A DNA stretch of 64,000 bases from Acidimicrobiia bacterium. GTDB taxonomy: Bacteria; Actinomycetota; Acidimicrobiia; UBA2766. This document shows positions 39,232-48,397 of this stretch, piece after piece. How positions within the stretch are numbered: the stretch's first letter is position 1; every line of letters starts with the position of its first letter. The position numbers and the translations under genes were made by a program. The stretch is taken from assembly GCA_020850945.1 (NCBI GenBank), contig JADZDR010000004.1, positions 1-64,000 on the forward strand. The letters are read 5' to 3'. Below the pieces are notes generated by a model. That model saw only the letters and a program-made list of their open reading frames with translations, was not told the DNA's origin and searched no databases.

Positions 39232-40257
39232 ATGACGACGATCGGTGTGGATCTGGGTGGAACGAAGATCCAGGCAATCAGGCTCCAGGACACGGGAACA
39301 CGCGCGGCTGCACCCGACGGCCTGGATGCCCTCGCCGACGGTGGGAACTACACGGGGCCGGTCGGAGGGGGTTACGAGGTCACCGGTACACACAGGTTGC
39401 CGACGCCTCCACGCGGATCGGCCACCGACATCGCCGACGCCGTTGCCCTCGCTGCGAAGGAGGCCGGACTCGACGACGTGGCGGCACTCACGATCGGCTT
39501 CGCCGGTCCCGTGGATCACGACCGAGGCACCGTCGTGCGGGCACCCAACCTCCCCGGATTCGGCCAGGCCGTCCCCTTCGCGCGGCTCGTCGAGGATCGC
39601 GTCGGGGTCCCCGTGAGTCTGGAGAACGACGTGAACGTGGCCGTCGTCGGAGAGCATCGCCTCGGCGCCGGTGCCGGGGTGGACGACCTGCTCGGTGTGT
39701 GGCTGGGTACGGGTGTGGGAGGGGGCCTCGTCCTCGACGGCAGCCTACGGCGGGGACCCCACGGATTCGCAGGTGAGATCGGCCACATGGTCGTGCGGTT
39801 CAAGGGCCGTCGTCCCCCGGCCGGGATCAGGGGCTCGCTCGAGTCGTATGCAGGCCGTGCCTCCATGCAGGCGACAGCCGCGCGCTGGGCACGCAAGGGC
39901 AAGGGCAGGTCCGCGATCTTCCCCTTGATGAAGGCGAAGGGGCGGACGGCGGCGACGAGCGGCACATTCCACAAGGCGTATGCGAAGGGCGACCACGTCG
40001 CCCGCAAGCTCATCGACGAGGCGGAGTACGCGACGGGAGTCGCAACTGCCTCCCTCGTTAACGCGCTCGATCTCGAACGGGTCGTGGTCGGCGGTGGTGT
40101 CGCGGACCGCTTCGGAGAGCCGATGATCCGCCGCATCGCCGCGGTCATGTCCAAGCACCTGATCGCGCCCGACAACGCGCCGGAGGTCGTGGGCGCGCGT
40201 CTCGGCGACCTCGCGGGTGGGCTCGGCGCGGCACTTCTCGCCGAAGACCCGGGCTGA
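39232..40257 (+). CDS. ROK family sugar kinase-like protein lacking the canonical zinc cysteines
   Basis: TIGVDLGGTKIQAI, ENDVNVAVVGEH, LGTGVGGGLVLDG, GFAGEIGHMV; RPPAGIRGSLE in place of CxCGxxGCxE. Confidence 0.9.
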   Translation: MTTIGVDLGGTKIQAIRLQDTGTRAAAPDGLDALADGGNYTGPVGGGYEVTGTHRLPTPPRGSATDIADAVALAAKEAGLDDVAALTIGFAGPVDHDRGTVVRAPNLPGFGQAVPFARLVEDRVGVPVSLENDVNVAVVGEHRLGAGAGVDDLLGVWLGTGVGGGLVLDGSLRRGPHGFAGEIGHMVVRFKGRRPPAGIRGSLESYAGRASMQATAARWARKGKGRSAIFPLMKAKGRTAATSGTFHKAYAKGDHVARKLIDEAEYATGVATASLVNALDLERVVVGGGVADRFGEPMIRRIAAVMSKHLIAPDNAPEVVGARLGDLAGGLGAALLAEDPG

Positions 40258-40348
40258 GGCGGCCTGCGCAGAACCACCGACGACGGCAGAGTGCCCGGAA
40301 GGGGGCAGGCAGTTGGACCAGTCCGAGACCAAGCCCTCCAGGTTCACG

Positions 40349-42307
40349 ATGGCCGGTGAATCCATGCCGCGCAGCAACCTGAGACTCGTCGCCGCGGTCG
40401 CGCTCACCATCCTCGGCCTGACGCTCATCGCGGACTACCTGAACGGCTTCGGCCTGGTTCTGGTGGCCGACCTCGTCGGGATCGGGCTCTTCGCAACCGT
40501 GCTGCTGGCCGCGAAGAAGGCGCGTCACTTCACGTGGCTCTGCCACCTCCTGCTGGCGGGCGGCCTGGGCGTGATCTCGGCCACGTATCTCCTCAAACTC
40601 GACCAGGGTGTGGAGAACCTCGATCTCCTGTACACGCCGCTGATCGTCGTGGCGGCGGCGTTCATCGTGTCCGTGCGCTCCCTCTTCGCATGGACCGTCG
40701 TGACGATCGTGGCCACCGCCGCTCTCCTCGTCTTCACGGCCGGTGCAGCGACCGAGACCGAGCCGGGCCTGGCCGACCAGATCCTCGCCTACGGGTTCGT
40801 GATGGTCGGCTTCCTGGCCTTCGGAGCGGTGACCCGAGACAATGCCCACCGCTATGTCACCGACGCCCGGGTCCAACGCGATCGGGCCAACGCCTTGGCA
40901 GCCGAGTTGGAGCAGCGGGTGCAGGCACGCACGGCGGAGCTCGCCGACGCGAACACGCGGTTGCGCGTTGAGATGGACCAGCGCCTCGGCTACGAGAAGG
41001 TCCTGGCCCACCAGGCGGCCCACGACCCCCTGACCGGACTGCCGAATCGCACGAAGCTGAACACATGGCTCGGCGAGGCCCTGGCACGATGCTCACCCGA
41101 GTCCCCCCTCGGACTGATCTTCCTCGACCTGGACATGTTCAAGCAGGCGAACGACACCATGGGCCACCAGGCCGGGGATTGCGTACTCGTCGCCGTCGCC
41201 GAACGCCTCCGCCGGCTCGAGTCGGACCACACGCTCGTCGCACGGTTCGGCGGGGACGAGTTCGTGCTCGTGCGCGAAGACACCGACGCGGCGGCGCTGC
41301 TCGAGATCTCAGACCGGATAGCAGAGCTCTTGCGGGATCCGTTCTTCGTGCAGGAGTCCGCCGTGTACCAGTCTGCCTCGGGGGGTGCCGTGCTCGCCGT
41401 GTCCCCCGCGACCAACCCAACCCACCTCTTGCGGGATGCCGACATCGCGATGTACCGCGCCAAGGACAAGGGCCGCGGTCGCACCGAGCTCTTCGTGCAG
41501 GAGATGGGCGACGACATCGCCGACAGGGTCAGGCGGGAACGGGCCCTCCGCCAAGGTGTCAGTCGGGACGAGTTCGTGGTCCACTACCAGCCCATCGTGG
41601 ACATCCGGGACGGAACCACGATCGGGGCAGAGGCCCTCCTGCGTTGGGTGCGGGGCGGCGAGGTCGTGCCGGCCGGTGAGTTCATCGACATCGTGGAGGA
41701 GACGGGCCTGATCCTCGAGCTCGGTTCGTGGGTGCTTCGCGAGGTGTGCGGTCAGCACGCTGCCCTGGAGGCTCAAGTGCGGAGCCCGCTCAGGGTGCAT
41801 GTCAACGTGTCGCCCCTGCAGGCCCAGCAGCCGGACTTCGTCGCCGAGGTGTTGCAGGCACTCGATGACGCCTCTGTCCCGCGACGCAGCCTCGGTATCG
41901 AGATCACCGAAGGCACGCTTGTCGACGCGAGCTCGGACGTGTACTCGAAGCTCGCCACCCTGCGTGATGCCGGGATCCAGGTGATCCTCGACGACTTCTG
42001 CACGCGGTATTCCTCACTCGCCTACCTGAAACAACTCCCGGTGGACGCGATCAAGGTCGACCGGTCCTTCGTCGACGGCATCGGCATCGACCCGGTCGAC
42101 GACGCGATCGTGCGGGCCATCCTCGACCTCGCCTCGTCGCTGGGGATCGGTGTCGTCGCCGAAGGAGTCGAAACCTTCGAACAGGCCCGTACGCTCTCGG
42201 ACCTGGGCTGTCCGATGGCTCAAGGGTGGCTCTACGGGAAGGCGCTCCCGGTGTCGGCCTGGCCGGGAGCCACCACCGCACACACGCGGACCGGCCGGGC
42301 GCCCTGA
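40349..42307 (+). CDS. Membrane GGDEF-EAL bifunctional c-di-GMP enzyme
   Basis: Multiple TM helices; ARFGGDEFVLVRED; GAEALLRWVRGGEVVPAGEFI; DDFCTRYSSLAYLKQLPVDAIKVDRSFV. Confidence 0.95.
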   Translation: MAGESMPRSNLRLVAAVALTILGLTLIADYLNGFGLVLVADLVGIGLFATVLLAAKKARHFTWLCHLLLAGGLGVISATYLLKLDQGVENLDLLYTPLIVVAAAFIVSVRSLFAWTVVTIVATAALLVFTAGAATETEPGLADQILAYGFVMVGFLAFGAVTRDNAHRYVTDARVQRDRANALAAELEQRVQARTAELADANTRLRVEMDQRLGYEKVLAHQAAHDPLTGLPNRTKLNTWLGEALARCSPESPLGLIFLDLDMFKQANDTMGHQAGDCVLVAVAERLRRLESDHTLVARFGGDEFVLVREDTDAAALLEISDRIAELLRDPFFVQESAVYQSASGGAVLAVSPATNPTHLLRDADIAMYRAKDKGRGRTELFVQEMGDDIADRVRRERALRQGVSRDEFVVHYQPIVDIRDGTTIGAEALLRWVRGGEVVPAGEFIDIVEETGLILELGSWVLREVCGQHAALEAQVRSPLRVHVNVSPLQAQQPDFVAEVLQALDDASVPRRSLGIEITEGTLVDASSDVYSKLATLRDAGIQVILDDFCTRYSSLAYLKQLPVDAIKVDRSFVDGIGIDPVDDAIVRAILDLASSLGIGVVAEGVETFEQARTLSDLGCPMAQGWLYGKALPVSAWPGATTAHTRTGRAP

Positions 42308-42449
42308 GGGGCTCGCCGCGGGACACCGTGCAGTCTCCCCCGGAGGGTCCGGGACGTATGGCAGTATCGGCCCGGAAGGAGTCGTGCCCGGGCATCCGGC
42401 CCCACGACGGGAGCCCGTTCCGGGAGTCACGATCGTGCCGGGATGCGAG

Positions 42450-43205
42450 ATGAAGACGGTCGCCGTGCTCGGCGCGATGCCCGCGGAGCTGCGACCGCTC
42501 CTGCGCCATGTCGACCGACGGGTGTCACCTGCCGGTCGACTGCGATCCCTCGCTTCCGGAGCCGCCACGGAGCTCACGCTCGGGGCATGTCCCGGCACGA
42601 CCTTGCTGGCCGCCGTCACGGGTGTGGGCACAGCCGCCGCCGGGGTCGCGGCTGCGCGGATCCTCGCCACCCGGGAAGTCGACCGGCTCTTCCTGATAGG
42701 GATCGCAGGTGGAGTCGGGCCACGCATGCACGTCGGTGATCTCGTCGTGCCCGAGGTCGTCGAGGACGGGGCGAGTGGGGCTCTCTTCCGACCACGGCCC
42801 CTTCCCGGGATCGAACCGAGGGGGAGGCTTCTCACGACGGACACGCTTGTCGTCGATCACGGTGAGCTGTCCCACCTCGCGGCCGGCGGGACGATCGCTC
42901 TCGACATGGAGACTGCGGCGGTCGCCGCCGCCTGCGAGGACGTGGGCTGCCCGTGGTCCGTGATCCGAGCCGTGAGCGACCGAGCCGGAGCGAGCGGAGT
43001 GGACAGCGGGGTCCTCGACCTCGTCCGCACCGACGGCAGCACAGATCTCTCTGCCGTCCTTCGTCATGTCACCGCTTCGCCGTGGCGCATCCCCCGGCTC
43101 ATCCGTCTCGCCCGCGGCATGCACGTCGCAACGCGCGTCGCCGTCCGCACGTTCCTGGATGCCCTCACCCGCCTCTGCACCGCCCCGGTGGGGGAGGAGC
43201 CCTGA
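42450..43205 (+). CDS. Nucleoside phosphorylase/MTA-SAH nucleosidase-like protein
   Basis: VAVLGAMPAELRPLL...VTGVGTAAAGVAAARIL...DRLFLIGIAGGVGPRMHVGDLVVPE...ALDMETAAVAAACEDVGCPWSVIRAVSD. Confidence 0.88.
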   Translation: MKTVAVLGAMPAELRPLLRHVDRRVSPAGRLRSLASGAATELTLGACPGTTLLAAVTGVGTAAAGVAAARILATREVDRLFLIGIAGGVGPRMHVGDLVVPEVVEDGASGALFRPRPLPGIEPRGRLLTTDTLVVDHGELSHLAAGGTIALDMETAAVAAACEDVGCPWSVIRAVSDRAGASGVDSGVLDLVRTDGSTDLSAVLRHVTASPWRIPRLIRLARGMHVATRVAVRTFLDALTRLCTAPVGEEP

Positions 43206-43224
43206 GCGTGCCGGTCGCGACCGG

Positions 43225-43917
43225 TCAGTTCTCGCCTGCTGCGCGGGCACGGCCGGCGATCTCACCCAGCTCCGAGAGGTCGGTGAACGCCTCGTCCACT
43301 TTGGCGCCCGCGTCCTGGAGCTCCTCGATCTTGAGGTTCATGGCAGCGAGGATCGCCTCACGTTCACCCACGAGACGGTTGAACGTCTCCACATTCGTGC
43401 CGAAAGCCGCCGCGATCTCCTCGCTCTTGGCGAGCTCCTGGGCCGACAGGGCGTCGACCTCGGCCACGCTGACGACGTATGCCTCCACCGCGGCCAGGTA
43501 GGCCTCTACCGTCTCCCTGCCCTTTCCCACGATCTCGCGCTCCTCTTCTAGTGATGCCTGCGCGCGGGCGAGCTCCTCGGGAGTCACTTCGTTCGACGCC
43601 TGATCCGCCCGGTAGCCGAGGAAGGCGAGGAGGAGGCCGAAGAGGAGCACGAGGGTCCCGGCACTCAGGATCAGGAGAGGCCGGTGGTCCTCCCAGTAGC
43701 GGCGAACGACAGACCGGGCGGCAGAGTCCGTTTCGGAACCTGTGTCAGCGGAAGGCTCCTTGCCCCCGGCCTTCTTGTCGCTCCCCGGCTTCGCCTGCGT
43801 GGCTTGCGACGCGTCCGCGTCCGGTTTCGCGTCCAGGGGCATGGCGGACCACGCGGCCTCGTAGATCGTGCGGTCCTCAGCCGTCGGCTTGGATTCGGGT
43901 GGGGTCGGTTCCGTCAT
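43225..43917 (-). CDS. Hypothetical single-TM protein, disordered N-term, helical C-term
   Basis: ...RRYWEDHRPLLILSAGTLVLLFGLLLAFLGYRADQASNEVTPEELARAQ...; ATGA overlap with upstream gene. Confidence 0.7.
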   Translation of the reverse strand: MTEPTPPESKPTAEDRTIYEAAWSAMPLDAKPDADASQATQAKPGSDKKAGGKEPSADTGSETDSAARSVVRRYWEDHRPLLILSAGTLVLLFGLLLAFLGYRADQASNEVTPEELARAQASLEEEREIVGKGRETVEAYLAAVEAYVVSVAEVDALSAQELAKSEEIAAAFGTNVETFNRLVGEREAILAAMNLKIEELQDAGAKVDEAFTDLSELGEIAGRARAAGEN

Positions 43918-44645
43918 GCGGCGAGCTCCTGGAGGCGTGTCACAGCCTCGTGGAAATGCTGCTCCGCCTGTGACGCGGCGGCGAAGGCGGCGGCACCCTG
44001 TTCCGCCATGAGGGCATTCGCCTCGTCGCCTTTCCCCTCGTCACTCAGGACGACGGCCTGGTTCGTCACCTCGATCACATGGTCGGCGGCCTTCCGGTAC
44101 GCCTCCCCGGTCTCGAGCACCTCACCGATCGCGTCAGCGACGTCTATGGCCGCGAACACCTGGGTGAGCGCCTCCTCCGCGAGGTCGGCGCGTTCGGCCG
44201 CGATCTCGGCGTATGCATCCGCACGGGCTGTGGCGTCGGCATCCGCCCGTCCGGCCGAGATGAGCGCCTCGGCCCCGAAGATCGCCGCCGCGAGTCCGAA
44301 GAGAGCGAGCGCGGCCCCGACAATGACGAGCACGAGGTCCCGCCGCGGCCGGTTCGGGATCGGTTCGACAGGAGCGTCGTGCTTGTGAACGACAGCAGGC
44401 ACGGAGGCGGCGTCCGCCCCGCCGGTGCCGGATTCTCCGCCGCCGGTGGTCTGCCCGGGAGTACCGGGCTGTCCCGGCGGGAAGGCGGCGGCCCATGTCC
44501 CGTCTTCGAGGCTGCCGAGGCCGTCCCATGTCACTGCCGTCGCCTCGGCCGGCGCGCGCACGCCCGCTGCCGCCGTGTCCTGTGGTAGCGGGCGGAGCTG
44601 TTCGGCCGTCGGGGCAGCGTCGGGTTTCCTGTCGGTCTCACCCAT
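43914..44645 (-). CDS. Hypothetical single-TM protein, same architecture as downstream neighbour
   Basis: ...PNRPRRDLVLVIVGAALALFGLAAAIFGAEALISAGRADADATARADAYAEIAAERADL... Confidence 0.7.
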   Translation of the reverse strand: MGETDRKPDAAPTAEQLRPLPQDTAAAGVRAPAEATAVTWDGLGSLEDGTWAAAFPPGQPGTPGQTTGGGESGTGGADAASVPAVVHKHDAPVEPIPNRPRRDLVLVIVGAALALFGLAAAIFGAEALISAGRADADATARADAYAEIAAERADLAEEALTQVFAAIDVADAIGEVLETGEAYRKAADHVIEVTNQAVVLSDEGKGDEANALMAEQGAAAFAAASQAEQHFHEAVTRLQELAA

Positions 44646-44710
44646 GCGATCCGCGCGAGCCTACAGCCGCCCTGTGGACGCCCGTACGATCCGCTCCAGG
44701 GCCCTCCCGG

Positions 44711-46333
44711 TCAGTACCGCTGTGGGCCGCGTCGGGAGCGGGGGCGAGGCAGGCGGGTCGCCGTGACCGTCTTCTCGCGCCAGGCCGGCCCCTCGGCGGC
44801 GTGCGCCGCTGCCTGGTCGGGGTGCATGAACGGGGAGTCGGGAACCTGGCCCGGCACGGGCCTCGCGTCCAGGGTGTCGGGGATCACGCCGGCGTCGACC
44901 GCCTCCTCGAGCTCGGGCTGGCCACCCACGAGACGGCCGCGTCCCGTGCCGGCCGCAGCCTGTGCCACGGGAAGCGGTAGGAGTTCGGGGGGCGGAGGGA
45001 GAGGTGCGTCGGGCCGTGGCGTCCGGGCTGCGCCGAGCTCCGTGACGGCGGCCTCGGCGGACCAGAGGGTCTCGGGTTCGGGTGACTCCCCGCCCGGGAG
45101 GTCGATGGGGTCGGCAGGGCCGACGATCCTGTTGAACTGGGCGAGGGCGATGAGCGAATCGTCGACGTCCGGCACGGGGAACGAGGGAAGGTCGGTTCGC
45201 ATCTGCGAGAAGTCGAACGCGTAGAGGATGCTCGTCGCCGCTTCGTTGCGGACCGTGAGGGGAGGCAGGCCGAAGCGCCACTGGATGAAGGCGAGGGCAG
45301 ACGTGTGGTCGTGCGTCTCGCCGGCGACGTAGCCGCGGCGTGCCCAGGGCGAGATCAGCATCGACGGGACACGGAACCCGATCGGCGAGCCGAGTCCCCG
45401 GTCGTCGGGCATCGTGGGGGGTGGCACATGGTCGAAGAAGCCGCCGTGTTCGTCGTACGTGATGACCAGGGCCGTTTGCGGCCACTGGGGACTGTTCTGC
45501 AGGGCGTTCACCACGTCGTGCATGAGGCGCTGGCCTGCCTGCGCGTTCGCAGGCGGGTGGTCGTCCGTTCCCACGACGTATCCCGGTTCGAGATGCACGA
45601 CGGGGGGGAGGCGCCCGGCGGCGGCGTCCGCGTAGAACCGGTTCATCGTCTTGAACCTGCTCGACCAGCGCAAGGCCACGTCGAAGTACAGGGCGGTGAA
45701 CGGCACGTCCGTGAAGTACACGGCCCAGTCGATCCCCGCGCCCGAGAGCTGATGCCAGATCGTGCGTTCCGTGAGACCGAACTTCCCCTTCGAGAACTCG
45801 TTCGCCGTACGGCCACCGGAGGTCCCGGCATGGAAGTGCGATCGGTTCGGCCAGGTCGGACCGAGGATCGAGCAATGCCAGTGGTCGAACGTGACGTACT
45901 CGGACGCGGCCGCATACATCCACGGGATCTCGCGAGGGCTCATGTAGGTCATCGTCTGGGACCCCGAGTCCGCGACGAAGCCGCCGTTCGTCCCCTCCTT
46001 GTACTGGGCGACGGACTCCTCACGGCCGTGATGCGGGTCCCCGATCGTGATCATCATGTCCTTGGCACGGTGCGCGTACACCGGGTTGCCGTCGGCGTCG
46101 AGATTGTGCATCTCGCGCGTGAGGCCCTCGACGCCGGGAAGGCGGCCCAACATGTGGTCGAACGAGCGGTTCTCCATGAGGAGGACGACGATGTTCTCGA
46201 TCGGGCATTCCGCGGGGGAGATCACGGCGGCCTGGGCCCGCCGGTTGCCGAGCATGTGGGCCGACACCGCTGCCCCACCGATCGCGGTACCCGCCCGCAA
46301 GAGATCGCGACGGCCAATACCCATATCCCACAT
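44711..46333 (-). CDS. Tat-exported phosphoesterase (phospholipase C / acid phosphatase family)
   Basis: Twin-Arg signal GRRDLLRAGTAIGGAAVSAHML; NIVVLLMENRSFDHMLG; ITYDEHGGFFDHVPPP. Confidence 0.93.
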   Translation of the reverse strand: MWDMGIGRRDLLRAGTAIGGAAVSAHMLGNRRAQAAVISPAECPIENIVVLLMENRSFDHMLGRLPGVEGLTREMHNLDADGNPVYAHRAKDMMITIGDPHHGREESVAQYKEGTNGGFVADSGSQTMTYMSPREIPWMYAAASEYVTFDHWHCSILGPTWPNRSHFHAGTSGGRTANEFSKGKFGLTERTIWHQLSGAGIDWAVYFTDVPFTALYFDVALRWSSRFKTMNRFYADAAAGRLPPVVHLEPGYVVGTDDHPPANAQAGQRLMHDVVNALQNSPQWPQTALVITYDEHGGFFDHVPPPTMPDDRGLGSPIGFRVPSMLISPWARRGYVAGETHDHTSALAFIQWRFGLPPLTVRNEAATSILYAFDFSQMRTDLPSFPVPDVDDSLIALAQFNRIVGPADPIDLPGGESPEPETLWSAEAAVTELGAARTPRPDAPLPPPPELLPLPVAQAAAGTGRGRLVGGQPELEEAVDAGVIPDTLDARPVPGQVPDSPFMHPDQAAAHAAEGPAWREKTVTATRLPRPRSRRGPQRY

Positions 46334-46473
46334 CTCCTCAGTCCAAGGACGTCACCGAGTCTCCCCAAGGCCTGTGACACGATGCAACTCGTCTCTGTGT
46401 GCGGGTTCTCCGCCCACCTGCTCGTGTCCTCCCGGAGGAGACGTGGGACGCGACATGCGCGGTGTCGGACCGG

Positions 46474-47439
46474 TCAGCCGCAGGCTGCCTTGAGCGAGTC
46501 GTAGGGGTTGAGTGTGACCCCACTGTGCGTCTCGAAGTGAAGGTGCGACGCGGATCCGCCCGCGTTGCCGCTGTTGCCCACCGTGCCGAGCACCTGGCCT
46601 GCGCTCACGCGCTGGCCGGGGCTCACGCTCACCGAGTCGAGGTGGGCGTGGTAGTAGCTGAGGCCGTCATCGCCGTTGAGCCACACGCGCAGGCCGCCCT
46701 TGCCCGTGTCGGGCCCGGCCCGGCCCACACGTCCGGATACGGTGGCCACGACGGGTGTCCCCTTGCGGGCGAACACATCGATGCCCTGATGTTGCCTCAC
46801 ACCCCCGTCGCGGGGAGCGCCGAAGCTGTTCCCGAAGTAGGCCGAGCTCGCGACGGGACACTGGCCCGAACGCGGTGCCGCTGCCGGGGACGGGGATGGG
46901 GCCGGGGACGGGGACGCGTCGGGCCGTCCGACGTCACCGCCTCCGCCACCCCCTCCGGGGACGACGAGGGTCTGGCCGACCCAGATCATGTACCGGGGCG
47001 CCTGCAGGCCGTTGGCCTCGATGACGGCATTCACGTCGACACCGTACTTCTGCGCGATCGACCAGGCCGACTCGCCTTTCACGACGACATGTCCGCCCCC
47101 GCCGCCGGAGGTCGACCCCGTGTCCGACGGCTCGCTTTCCGTCTGCGATGCGCCCCCTCCCGGGATGACGAGGGTCTGGCCGACCCAGATCATGTAGTCC
47201 GGCCCGGCGAGACCATTGGCCGAGATGACCTCCTGGACGGACACACCGGCCCGCGTGGCGATGTCCCATGCGGAGTCCCCCGCCTGCACCGTGTAGGTGT
47301 CCGATCCGATGGCCGACCTGTCGTGCGCCCCGGCAGCCTGGGCCGGGACGAGGAGCAGCGCCGCGACGAGGGACGAGAGGCCGAGGGTGATCACAAGGGT
47401 CCTGCGTGATCGCGCGAGCACGGGGGACGTGGGTTGCAT
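46474..47439 (-). CDS. Secreted LysM (x2) - M23 peptidase
   Basis: TYTVQAGDSAWDIATRAGVSVQEVISANGL, HVVVKGESAWSIAQKYGVDVNAVIEANGL; M23 QHQGIDVFARKGTPVVATVSG...HLHFETH. Confidence 0.95.
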   Translation of the reverse strand: MQPTSPVLARSRRTLVITLGLSSLVAALLLVPAQAAGAHDRSAIGSDTYTVQAGDSAWDIATRAGVSVQEVISANGLAGPDYMIWVGQTLVIPGGGASQTESEPSDTGSTSGGGGGHVVVKGESAWSIAQKYGVDVNAVIEANGLQAPRYMIWVGQTLVVPGGGGGGGDVGRPDASPSPAPSPSPAAAPRSGQCPVASSAYFGNSFGAPRDGGVRQHQGIDVFARKGTPVVATVSGRVGRAGPDTGKGGLRVWLNGDDGLSYYHAHLDSVSVSPGQRVSAGQVLGTVGNSGNAGGSASHLHFETHSGVTLNPYDSLKAACG

Positions 47440-47442
47440 GGA

Positions 47443-47556
47443 ACTTGCCTTCTTCCAGCTCCGCCCGAGCCGGGTGGCTGCCCACTTACATCCGGACGGC
47501 ATCCCGCTTCATCGGATACGTCCGGTTCCTCCGAAGTGCACAGTTTAGAGCGTGCC
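47443..47556 (-). ncRNA. Probable c-di-AMP (ydaO-yuaA) riboswitch upstream of the M23 gene
   Basis: Reverse strand, in order: CGCTCTAAACTG, GGAGGAACCGG, CCGATGAAGCGGG, GGGCAGCCACCCGGCTCGGGCGGAGCTGGAAGAAGG; compare ydaO blocks CGCTTAATCTG, GGGGACCCAA, TTGGGTGAATCC, GTCAGCTAACCTCGTAAGCG..GAGGA. Confidence 0.6.
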
Positions 47557-47599
47557 GGAGCGGCTCGCGCCAGTGGGGCGCCTCGTGTCGCGATCCGGG

Positions 47600-48394
47600 T
47601 CAGGCCGTGGCGATGTCGCGACGACCGAACATCGGCAGCGAGGCCCCGAGGAACACGGCTCCACCGAGGAACATCCACACGTAGCCGACCGGCACCCCCG
47701 CTCCCACCGGTCCGCTGTGGAGCGCCTGGTGGAACGGGGAGATCGGCCCCCACGTCGAGAGGGACGAGACGAGCGTCGCCGCCACGTAGAGGATGTAGGA
47801 GAGGAGGGCGAAGCCTGCTGCGACACCGACAGCGAGACCGCGCCTCCCCGTCGCGGCACCTACAGCAAGGGCGAGGAGGCCGTGTTCCCAGCCGAGGAGG
47901 ACCATGGCGAGCGTGCCGGTCGCGAGGGCGGGAACGCCTACGTGCATGTCCGTCACGAGATCGCCGCCGAGGGCCGCGATCAGCAGGACACCCCCGAGGG
48001 CGGCGACGGATGCGACGAGAGCACCGGCTGTCTCGAGGAGAACCCGTACACGGGATACGGGGGTGCTCAAGACCACCTCGAGTGTGCCGTTCTGCTCGTC
48101 GCCGGCGACAAGGCGCGCGCCGCGGCCAATCGAGTAGACGAGGAACACGGCAGGCAGCATGAGGCTGAACAGCTCGGCGTTCAGGTAGCCGGCGCCGGTG
48201 CCGAACGCCTCGATGCCGAACAGCTCTTTCACGCCCTCGGGGTAGTTCGCGAGGAACGTCTCGAGGTCGGGCATGTCGCGCACCGAAGGCCAGAGGGCGA
48301 CCATCAACACGACGAGCACGACGATGCCGATGCTCCATCCTGTGAAGCTGCGCACCTGGTCACGCAGGCTCTTGGTCAGCACCGTGCCGAACAC
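47600..48394 (-). CDS. ABC-2 type transporter permease
   Basis: LTKSLRDQVRSFTGWSIGIVVLVVLMVALWPS...GDEQNGTLEVVLSTPVSRVRVLLE... Confidence 0.87.
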   Translation of the reverse strand: MFGTVLTKSLRDQVRSFTGWSIGIVVLVVLMVALWPSVRDMPDLETFLANYPEGVKELFGIEAFGTGAGYLNAELFSLMLPAVFLVYSIGRGARLVAGDEQNGTLEVVLSTPVSRVRVLLETAGALVASVAALGGVLLIAALGGDLVTDMHVGVPALATGTLAMVLLGWEHGLLALAVGAATGRRGLAVGVAAGFALLSYILYVAATLVSSLSTWGPISPFHQALHSGPVGAGVPVGYVWMFLGGAVFLGASLPMFGRRDIATA

Positions 48395-48397
48395 CGC

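Noticed and set aside
47440-47502. N-terminal extension MPSGCKWAATRLGRSWKKASS of the M23 protein
   Set aside because: Lies in the putative riboswitch; the signal peptide fits a start at 47439.
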